A stretch of 42,737 nucleotides of DNA from an uncultured Lachnospiraceae bacterium. Its GTDB lineage: Bacteria > Bacillota > Clostridia > Lachnospirales > Lachnospiraceae. Of this stretch, positions 15,435 through 21,883 are shown one piece after another. The stretch lies in NCBI GenBank assembly GCA_910577115.1, contig CAJTMC010000034.1, forward strand, positions 1 through 42,737, read 5' to 3'. The position numbers and the translations under genes were made by a program. A model generated the notes under the pieces. The model had not been told where the DNA came from, did no database searches, and worked only from the letters and a program-made list of their open reading frames with translations. Each line of letters begins with the position of its first letter. Positions within the stretch are counted from its first letter, which is position 1.

Positions 15435-16472
15435 TCATTGCTTGTATTCTATCACATTGTTAAAAAAAAAGCAATCCCTAAATGTATATTTCCGACGCCA
15501 TTCTTTCGTTGTTTCATCGCGCACTGCCTCGCTTCGGTTCGCGCTCAAAAACCGCGCAATCTGATAAAAATCAATCCATATTTCATTGCCGCTTTCCCTG
15601 CGCTCTTCATCAAAAATCAGCTCCAGTCCCACATGCAAATGCACCGCGTCAATGTTGTTGACATTTTCCGTATCACTGTACCCTGTATGTCCCATATACC
15701 CGATAACATCGCCTGCCGATACATAGTCTCCTTCTTTTAGACCCTCCGCATAAGGACGGTTCTGCCTCAGATGCGCGTAGTAATAATACCGCTTTTTGTC
15801 AAAGCTGCGGATACCGATGCGCCAGCCGCCGTAACGGTTCCAGCCAAGCGCCTCCACATAGCCGGACTCGACTGCGATAATCGGTGTTCCGATCAACCCC
15901 ATCATATCATGTCCCAAATGCTGCCTTTTATATCCAAACGACCGCGATACGCCAAAGTCGTCATAATCCTGATATGCAAAGCCTTTTGCAATCGGCGAAA
16001 ACGCCTTTAGTCCGTATTTTTTCTCCATTTCTCCGTTTTCATTTTCCATCTCATACTCCCCTACCATTCCGCCAAGCACAGCCGTATATGCCTCATAATA
16101 GTAGGAAAAGTATTGATATTTCTCCGCAAGGCTCTCCTTTGTCTCCTCTCCGGCATTGAGCTTTGCCGCAGCCTCCTCAATATAGCCGTCCGATTTCTTT
16201 CCATATTCTCCGCCCCCTCTCACCGCAGCATAGGCAAGCAGCGTAATCCAGTCGAGGTGTGTCCCGCTCTCATAGCTTTGTACATCTAAAAGACATGCTT
16301 TTTTGAGTATCTCTGCCGGTATATTAAAGTCAACCCATTTAATACTGTCCCCCGTCTGTGTGACAATCACGCTCTCCCTTGAACCTTCATATGCATAAAT
16401 CCCGATTGTCAGCATAAGCACTGCCATCACAAGACAGGCAAAAATTCTGTTTTTCTTATCGTCCATAAGCAA
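15435..16472 (-). CDS. membrane-anchored M23 (LytM-type) metallopeptidase
   Basis: A 345-residue protein with an N-terminal membrane segment (about 9-27). The C-terminal M23 domain has the zinc motifs HLGHD (HxGxD) followed by GTPIIAVESGYV, and VHLHVG (HxH). M23 enzymes cut peptidoglycan cross-bridges outside the membrane; some relatives are sporulation proteins. It ends in a lysine-rich run whose codons overlap the thl promoter. The helix-rich 60-170 region is of unknown role. The start could be ATG at 16472 or the next Met two codons on. Confidence 0.8.
   Translation of the reverse strand: MLMDDKKNRIFACLVMAVLMLTIGIYAYEGSRESVIVTQTGDSIKWVDFNIPAEILKKACLLDVQSYESGTHLDWITLLAYAAVRGGGEYGKKSDGYIEEAAAKLNAGEETKESLAEKYQYFSYYYEAYTAVLGGMVGEYEMENENGEMEKKYGLKAFSPIAKGFAYQDYDDFGVSRSFGYKRQHLGHDMMGLIGTPIIAVESGYVEALGWNRYGGWRIGIRSFDKKRYYYYAHLRQNRPYAEGLKEGDYVSAGDVIGYMGHTGYSDTENVNNIDAVHLHVGLELIFDEERRESGNEIWIDFYQIARFLSANRSEAVRDETTKEWRRKYTFRDCFFFNNVIEYKQ
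15446..15474 (-). promoter_or_regulatory. sigma-A promoter of the thl butyrate operon
   Basis: TTGCTT (15469-15474), 17 bases and TAGAAT (15446-15451) on the minus strand. The leader before thl is about 80 bases. The promoter lies inside the last codons of the upstream M23 gene. Confidence 0.7.
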
Positions 16473-16530
16473 TCCGCCATTCTTCCTCTTATCTCTTTAA
16501 TATATGAAGGGAAAGAATTTGAAATGCATG

Positions 16531-16562
16531 AAAAAAGCGCATGCCATAGCACACGCTTTTCC
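16531..16562 (-). terminator. terminator after hpf
   Basis: AAAAGCG and CGCTTTT arms with additional GCATG/GTGC pairing and a minus-strand T-run form a hairpin about 25 bases past the hpf stop. Confidence 0.65.
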
Positions 16563-16584
16563 TGTTATTCTTCTTTATGGCGAA

Positions 16585-17115
16585 TCAAACTTCCGGTTCG
16601 ATCAGACCGTAAGTGTTTCCCTTTCTCTTGTATACAACGTTTACTTCATCTGTCTCTGCATTGCAGAATACATAGAAGTCATGTCCCAAAAGCTCCATTT
16701 GAACACATGCATCTTCCGGATACATCGGCTTGATATCAAACTTCTTGCTGCGGACGATTTTGATTTCATCATCATGCACTTCGTCCTTCTCCAAAAAGTC
16801 CGTTCTTACACTTGCTGCTCCTGCCTGCTGTTCTGCGCGGAACTTATTTTTATATTTTTTTAACTGTCTCTCTATCACTCCTGCCGCAAGGTCTATTGAC
16901 ACGTACATGTCGTTGCTGACCTGCTCCGAGCGAATGATATTACCTTTCATCGGAATTGTCACTTCAATCTTTTGTCTTTCCTTTTCGACACTTAATGTCG
17001 CCTGTACCTCCGTTTCCGGCGTAAAATATTTTTCAAGCTTGCCGATCTTGTCCTCAATTGCCGCCTTTAAACCCGGTGTCACGTCGATGTTCTTACCACT
17101 AATAATAAATTTCAT
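16585..17115 (-). CDS. hpf: ribosome hibernation promoting factor, long form
   Basis: A 176-residue long-form HPF. The N-terminal domain (1-100) begins MKFIISGKNIDVTPGLK, with YVSIDLAAGVIERQLKKYK; the C-terminal dimerisation domain is about 120-172 (KKFDIKPMYPEDACVQMELLGHDFYVF, then VVYKRKGNTYGLIEP). It joins 70S ribosomes into inactive 100S dimers in stationary phase. The ATG at 17115 matches family starts; the longer frame to 17139 begins in an inverted repeat. Its promoter carries that repeat and lies next to a DnaA-box cluster. Confidence 0.93.
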   Translation of the reverse strand: MKFIISGKNIDVTPGLKAAIEDKIGKLEKYFTPETEVQATLSVEKERQKIEVTIPMKGNIIRSEQVSNDMYVSIDLAAGVIERQLKKYKNKFRAEQQAGAASVRTDFLEKDEVHDDEIKIVRSKKFDIKPMYPEDACVQMELLGHDFYVFCNAETDEVNVVYKRKGNTYGLIEPEV

Positions 17116-17137
17116 TGTGCCCACATCCCTTCCGTTC

Positions 17138-17184
17138 ATAATTGAAATACAATCAAAACCATGTTTTAATTGTATTTCAATTAT
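17138..17184. promoter_or_regulatory. 22-bp inverted repeat over the hpf promoter/leader
   Basis: The arms at 17138-17159 and 17163-17184 are complementary at 21 of 22 bases around a three-base centre. The upstream arm covers most of the -10 box and the rest lies in the first transcribed bases. It may be a repressor operator or, once transcribed, a leader hairpin ending about 20 bases before the hpf ATG. Confidence 0.75.
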
Positions 17185-17207
17185 AACACAACTGTATATT
17201 TTTTCAA
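17180..17207 (-). promoter_or_regulatory. promoter of hpf
   Basis: TTGAAA (17202-17207), 16 bases and TATAAT (17180-17185) on the minus strand, inside A/T-rich DNA. Confidence 0.65.
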
Positions 17208-17510
17208 TATATTTTCCAATTTATAATATATTTTTTCAATTCTCCTGCCCTTTTTCTCTATTTTTCGCCACTAACCGTTGGAAAATTTTTACAAAACAAA
17301 TTTTCGATTTTCACTGCCGGATTTCCACAAGAAAACGTGTTCAACCCTGTGGATAATGTGGATAACTTGGTGTATAAGTCCATTTTTCGCTCTTTTTTAC
17401 GTTTTTTTCTGTGGATATGTTGTGAACATATGAAAAAATGACGGTTATGTCATAATTTTACGTTCTCAGACTTTTGTGCATTTTTTAGGAATAAAAACAA
17501 GACACAAAAT

Positions 17511-17543
17511 AGAGGAACACACCATAATATTTTGTGTTCCTCT
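17511..17543 (-). terminator. terminator after the NlpC/P60 gene
   Basis: AGAGGAACACA (17511-17521) and TGTGTTCCTCT (17533-17543) pair perfectly over 11 bases. The plus strand has the better T-run, the minus strand a short ATTTT, so strength is uncertain. Confidence 0.65.
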
Positions 17544-17596
17544 AATCTTTTTTCTTTCAAATCCCGCTTGATCACATTCTTCTTTTTAATTAAGTA

Positions 17597-17636
17597 AATT
17601 CTTCTTAGAAAATTCTTCTTAGAAAATTCTTCTTAC
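17597..17636. repeat. three tandem 14-bp units at the end of the NlpC/P60 gene
   Basis: The unit AGAAGAATTTTCTA (minus strand) occurs almost three times. The first unit carries the final codons and stop; the others follow the stop. It looks like slippage duplication of the gene end. Confidence 0.7.
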
Positions 17637-19289
17637 CGTAAGAATATTTCTATATGTTGCACTGGAAACAATAATACCTGTCTTTGATGTACTGGCATGT
17701 ACGATCTGTCCGTTGCCCACGTAAAGACCTACATGACCGGAATAGCATACGATATCCCCCGGCTGTGCATTTGCCAGTCCGCCTACATCAGAGCCTAAGC
17801 TTCTCATTGCTGATGAAGAATGTGGAAGGCTGACGCCAAAGTTTGCATAAACGCTCATTACAAAGCCAGAACAGTCTGTACCGTTTGTAAGGCTTGAACC
17901 GCCCCATACATAAGGATTTCCAACAAACTGTGTTGCATAGTTGATAACTTCCTTACCGATAGCGCTTCCTTGTGAAGATGCCGCAGTATTCTGTGCCGCA
18001 GCAATCGTTTCCTGATTCGCCTCTGACCTTGCTGCCTGCTGTGCCGCCCTTGCAGACTCGGTAGCTGCTGCCGCTGCCCTTGCCTCCTCGCGTGCCTTTG
18101 CTTCCTTCGCAAGTCTTGCTTCTTCTTCCTCTTTTGATTCTGCGTGTACGAAGTCTGTTCTCAAGTTTACATAGTCTCTTGAAACATAGCCATCACCTTC
18201 CTCAATGGCAATCTTTACCCAGCCATCAAGCTCCTCTACAACGACTAGCTCCTCCTCAATCGGAACAAGACCCAAAACTGCCGACTCGGTGCTTGCTTCC
18301 TGACGAACCTTTAATGTTGTTGTATTTACAATCGCATAGGTTGTGCCGACTTCCTTTGCAAGGGCCTCGGCTTCCTCACCTACGACGCAGAACTCACCTT
18401 TTACATAACCCGTACAATTACCTGATGTAATCTTGTACCAGCCGTTTTCTTCCTCAATAAACTCACCAACGGACTTGTCATAGAGCTTACCAACGATCTC
18501 GCCTTCCTCACTCGGCATACTTCTTACGTTCACGTAATTGGTTACCCTTGCGATAACAAGACCTGAAAAATCCTGTGCTTCTTCTTCAACAGTTTCTGTT
18601 GTCTCCTCAGAGGTTTCTTCTTCCGTAACCTCCTCCGTTGTTTCACTGTCGGATACTTCTGTCTCTGTTTCTACATTATCATAAGTATCAGTAGCGGAAA
18701 AGCCTGCACTCGTTCTCAAGTCATCATCACTTGTATCCGTACTTTGCTCTTCTTCCGCTTCCTTTATTGCATCTATCAGCGATTCCATTGTCTGAGTCGT
18801 TTCCGTCTCCTGACCTTCCGTTTCCGCTGAAGCTTCCTGCTTATTGTCGTTCTGAGTATCTTCCCGTGCGGAAATCTCAGGGACTGTATCTGTCTCTATA
18901 TCGGCGATTGTCTCAAGAACATCCTGCATTACCTCTGCAGATGCCTTAGACTTTACTGTCGTGGGATTTACAAGGACTGCACTTACAGGCGCATCTGCCA
19001 TTGCAACCTTCTCAGATGCAAGCAGTATATTTTGCTGTATTCCTGACACGCTCTCAAGGTATGCAATATTCTGAACTACATCATCCTGAAGATCCTGTAT
19101 CGTACTTCCCTGTTCGATCGCTGCACCAAAACCTGCTGACGGGACATCTGCCAAATTGTGCATCTTTGTCTGAAGTGTTGGTACATCTGTTGTATTATGA
19201 ATTTTCGCCTCAAGTGTCATTTGGTATCCGGAAAGAGCCATTGTACCTACGAGGGTACATGCCGCAATCCTAACGCCGCGCTTGTTCAT
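17619..19289 (-). CDS. secreted NlpC/P60 endopeptidase with two SH3b domains
   Basis: A 556-residue exported cell-wall hydrolase. It has a signal-like hydrophobic start (about 8-27), an acidic Thr/Glu-rich stretch to about 235, two bacterial SH3 domains (about 240-305 and 310-370; NVRSMPSEEGEIVGKL and LKVRQEASTESAVLGLV), an alanine-rich coiled coil, and the NlpC/P60 domain with Cys473 (DCSGF), His519 (GHVGLYVG) and His531 (IVHAS). Such enzymes cut D-Glu-diamino-acid bonds in peptidoglycan and act in cell separation. The ATG at 19289 follows GGAGG; the frame is open for 41 more codons without signal or ribosome site. WalR-like boxes lie upstream. Confidence 0.93.
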   Translation of the reverse strand: MNKRGVRIAACTLVGTMALSGYQMTLEAKIHNTTDVPTLQTKMHNLADVPSAGFGAAIEQGSTIQDLQDDVVQNIAYLESVSGIQQNILLASEKVAMADAPVSAVLVNPTTVKSKASAEVMQDVLETIADIETDTVPEISAREDTQNDNKQEASAETEGQETETTQTMESLIDAIKEAEEEQSTDTSDDDLRTSAGFSATDTYDNVETETEVSDSETTEEVTEEETSEETTETVEEEAQDFSGLVIARVTNYVNVRSMPSEEGEIVGKLYDKSVGEFIEEENGWYKITSGNCTGYVKGEFCVVGEEAEALAKEVGTTYAIVNTTTLKVRQEASTESAVLGLVPIEEELVVVEELDGWVKIAIEEGDGYVSRDYVNLRTDFVHAESKEEEEARLAKEAKAREEARAAAAATESARAAQQAARSEANQETIAAAQNTAASSQGSAIGKEVINYATQFVGNPYVWGGSSLTNGTDCSGFVMSVYANFGVSLPHSSSAMRSLGSDVGGLANAQPGDIVCYSGHVGLYVGNGQIVHASTSKTGIIVSSATYRNILTVRRIF

Positions 19290-19615
19290 GATTAATTCCT
19301 CCAACTGTGGTGTATGAGTTCGTAGCTTATATGGTGCACTGTATTCTATGTGAATTATTACAAATTTGTTACACCCATGAAATAAATTATCATATATTTC
19401 CGCAGTTGTCAAGCGTTGGTTTGCCCCTAAAATTGATAAATAGCGATTGATTCGTCTGACTTTTGTCCTTTTCTATCCTTATTTTTACAAAATTGTTACA
19501 TATCTGTGTGTTTTCGCCTGCATTCCGCTCCTTTTTCAACGATTTTCGTGCAATAACAATTTACATAACAGAATCAATTTTGTAATAATTAATTTATGAA
19601 CTTTTTGTGACTTTT
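19290..19615. other. 326-base intergenic region upstream of the NlpC/P60 gene
   Basis: It holds two WalR-like boxes (19357-19373 and 19484-19500), the TAGAAT promoter, and a TTGACA (19407-19412) with ATAAT-type box at an unusual 15-base spacing. No convincing terminator for trxB is visible and no gene is supported. Confidence 0.5.
19343..19373 (-). promoter_or_regulatory. WalR-like box and promoter before the NlpC/P60 gene
   Basis: The plus-strand ATTACAAATTTGTTACA (19357-19373) reads TGTAAC-n5-TGTAAT on the minus strand, an exact fit to the WalR consensus. A TAGAAT -10 box (19343-19348) lies nine bases downstream with a poor -35, as expected of an activator-dependent promoter. Confidence 0.6.
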
Positions 19616-20539
19616 TTAATCTTTTTCCAGTTCTCTCTGTACAGCGTTCACTGCGTTCGCTCCGTCCGCCACTGCCGTAATAATCTGCCGCATCGGCTTT
19701 AATCTTATATCGCCTGCCGCGTAAATTCCCCTGCAGGAGGTAACACAATCCTCGCCCGCTTTAATATATCCGCGTTCGTCCATTTCCACAAGTCCTTTGA
19801 ACAAATCTGTGTTTGGCACAATGCCTACCGCAATGAAAATTCCGTTGACCTCCAGCGCACTCGTCTGCTGTTTTTTCTTATTATATACCATGATTTTTTC
19901 AACAGCATTTGTCCCGCAGATTTCCGTCACCTCACTGTCCCAAAGGATTTCTACGTTTTGCTTTGCAAAAAGCTGCTCCTGCAGGCTTTTTACCGCTCTT
20001 AACGTATCTCTTCTGTGAATCAGATAAACCTTTTTACAGAGCTTTGATAAAAATACTGCGTCTTCGACAGCCACATCGCCTCCGCCCACAACCGCTGCGA
20101 CCCTGTTTTTGAAAAACGCTCCGTCGCATGTGGCACAATAAGAAACGCCCATTCCCGAAAACGCTTCCTCACCGGATATACCGAGCTTGGAATGTGTCGC
20201 GCCCGTGGCAAGAATTAACGTCTTTGCCTCATAATCTCTCTCATACCCATGCACGATTTTTTTGCCGTCCAGATTCTCCACAGACTGAATTTCATCTGTA
20301 ATAAATTCCGTTCCCAGCTTGTCTGCATGTTCCCTGAATTTGTCCGAAAGCCCGCCACCGCTCTCGCCCATGAGTCCCAAATAATTGTCAACCTCATACG
20401 TATTTAACACCTGTCCGCCGCTAATCGGGCTTTGGTCAATCACCGCCATCGAAAGCCCTGCTCTTGCCGCATATACTGCTGCCCCCAGTCCGGCAGGGCC
20501 TGCACCGATAATCAATACATCATACATTTTAGTAACCAT
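19616..20539 (-). CDS. trxB: thioredoxin reductase
   Basis: A 307-residue low-molecular-weight thioredoxin reductase. It has GAGPAGLGAAVYAARAG (FAD), the redox pair Cys135/Cys138 in CATCDGAFF, GGGDVAVEDA (NADPH domain) and GIYAAGDIR (second FAD motif). It passes NADPH (in some clostridia ferredoxin) electrons to thioredoxin. Two starts compete: ATG at 20539 lies one base from AAGGAG, while ATG at 20527 is 13 bases away and gives the usual MYDVLIIG start. No thioredoxin gene is next to it. Confidence 0.92.
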   Translation of the reverse strand: MVTKMYDVLIIGAGPAGLGAAVYAARAGLSMAVIDQSPISGGQVLNTYEVDNYLGLMGESGGGLSDKFREHADKLGTEFITDEIQSVENLDGKKIVHGYERDYEAKTLILATGATHSKLGISGEEAFSGMGVSYCATCDGAFFKNRVAAVVGGGDVAVEDAVFLSKLCKKVYLIHRRDTLRAVKSLQEQLFAKQNVEILWDSEVTEICGTNAVEKIMVYNKKKQQTSALEVNGIFIAVGIVPNTDLFKGLVEMDERGYIKAGEDCVTSCRGIYAAGDIRLKPMRQIITAVADGANAVNAVQRELEKD

Positions 20540-20569
20540 ACTCCTTTCTTTGCCTGCAATCTATGCTCC

Positions 20570-21109
20570 TTATTCTACTCTGACTGCATCTAACAGCTTC
20601 CCAAATAATTTTTCAATATCCCATGCAAACACATTCAGAATGTCATTATTGTTGTATTCCATTGTGTTCACCAAAGCTCTTTCAAACGTAAACAGAAAAA
20701 GCCACACCGCACTACCTTCCTGCGCAGGTGTCACCATCACTTTGTATTTTACTCTGCCGCGAATCACGCCGTAATACCGGATTGGCACTTCATGAATCGA
20801 AAATACATACATCTGATTCTTTGGGTCATCGTTCTCTTTCTCAAAGGTGCAGTCAAATGGCGCGTACATCTTCTCCATAAGCCGCAAAAGTACCTCCTCA
20901 CAGGACAGATTTGTCAGGTATTTCATACGCGGCTTATGTCCCAGCCGCTTTTTCCACTTCTTTTCCTGCACACGAAACAAAGGCTCCAAATGGCATTTCT
21001 CCATTGTATCCTGCCATTTATCCATACAGTCAAAAACGATCACAACCATACAAAACAGATATAAGATAATAAACATTATAAACATTACCCAAATTTCACT
21101 GCCGTTCAT
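20570..21109 (-). CDS. membrane-anchored protein of unknown function
   Basis: A 179-residue protein I do not recognise. Residues 7-28 are one hydrophobic segment (IWVMFIMFIILYLFCMVVIVF), followed by a basic region (KKWKKRLGHKPRMK) and a soluble domain rich in beta-strand patterns around 95-150. It probably sits in the membrane with a cytoplasmic C-terminus given the positive residues after the segment. It lies 12 bases after the SDR gene and 30 bases before trxB, so all three are likely cotranscribed. Confidence 0.7.
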   Translation of the reverse strand: MNGSEIWVMFIMFIILYLFCMVVIVFDCMDKWQDTMEKCHLEPLFRVQEKKWKKRLGHKPRMKYLTNLSCEEVLLRLMEKMYAPFDCTFEKENDDPKNQMYVFSIHEVPIRYYGVIRGRVKYKVMVTPAQEGSAVWLFLFTFERALVNTMEYNNNDILNVFAWDIEKLFGKLLDAVRVE

Positions 21110-21121
21110 CGCAAATCTCTC

Positions 21122-21853
21122 CTATGTCCAACCGCCGTCAAGCGTGATGACCTGTCCCACAAGATAGCTGTTGTCCGATCCGTCACACAACATTCCGGCA
21201 AGCTGCGCCACTTCTGCTGCGCGTCCCGCGCGGTCGGCAGGAATTTCCTGAATAAGTTCTGACAGTTCTTCCGTACACAAATGCGCATTCATATCCGTAT
21301 CCGCAATCAGCCCGCACGCAATAGCATTTACCTGAATATTGCTTGGCGCAAGCTCTTTTGCAAGCGCTTTCGTAAAAGCATTGACGCCGCCCTTCGACGC
21401 AGAATATGCAACCTCCATTGACGCACCCACGTTTCCCCAAACAGACGAGATATTGATTATTCTACCCTTTTTTCTCCGTATCATTTCAGGAACCGCATAT
21501 TTGCACGTCAAAAAACACGAACTAAGGTTTGTATCAATAACCTCTTTCCATTGTGCAAACGACATCTCCGTCAAAAGTCCCGTATACGAAATTCCCGCAT
21601 TATTGACAAGCACGTCAAGATACGGAATATCCGCGAACATTTCGGCAAGCCGCTCCTCATCGCAGACAGAAAAGCAATACGTCATGCAGCTGATTCCATG
21701 TGTTTCCTCAAGCATATGCTTTGTATCAAGAAGCAATGCTTCATTTTTATGACACATCAAAAACAAATCATAACCTCTTCGGGCAAGCTCGTGTGCAATC
21801 GCTTTTCCAATCCCTCTTGACGCGCCCGTCACCAACGCTGTTTTTCTTTCCAT
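21122..21853 (-). CDS. short-chain dehydrogenase/reductase, FabG-like
   Basis: A 243-residue classical SDR. It shows TGASRGIG (about 9-16) for the nucleotide, NNAG (84-87), the catalytic Ser137, Tyr150 and Lys154 (ISSVWG; YSASK), and the C-terminal YLVGQVITLDGGW. The basic residue in TGASRGIG suggests NADPH use. It resembles 3-oxoacyl-ACP reductase, but no fatty-acid genes are near; instead it follows an HD-GYP receptor gene after 30 bases. The true substrate is therefore open. Confidence 0.88.
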   Translation of the reverse strand: MERKTALVTGASRGIGKAIAHELARRGYDLFLMCHKNEALLLDTKHMLEETHGISCMTYCFSVCDEERLAEMFADIPYLDVLVNNAGISYTGLLTEMSFAQWKEVIDTNLSSCFLTCKYAVPEMIRRKKGRIINISSVWGNVGASMEVAYSASKGGVNAFTKALAKELAPSNIQVNAIACGLIADTDMNAHLCTEELSELIQEIPADRAGRAAEVAQLAGMLCDGSDNSYLVGQVITLDGGWT

Positions 21854-21883
21854 ATTCCTGTCCTTTTTCTTTGCAGACCGCTA

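Larger units (their letters stand above)
17116..17618. other. 503-base intergenic region with DnaA boxes
   Basis: This gene-free stretch contains, in order, the hpf inverted repeat and promoter, an A/T-rich block (about 17185-17245), a run of DnaA-box-like sequences (17348-17365, 17410-17418), and the terminator at 17511-17543. TGTGGATAA occurs twice in direct tandem at 17348-17356 and 17357-17365, exact matches to the DnaA box on the minus strand. Confidence 0.6.

Noticed and set aside
17185..17420. Chromosomal replication origin
   Set aside because: DnaA boxes and A/T-rich DNA occur, but there is no dnaA, dnaN, rpmH or recF nearby and gene direction does not switch here. I keep it only as a DnaA-box cluster.
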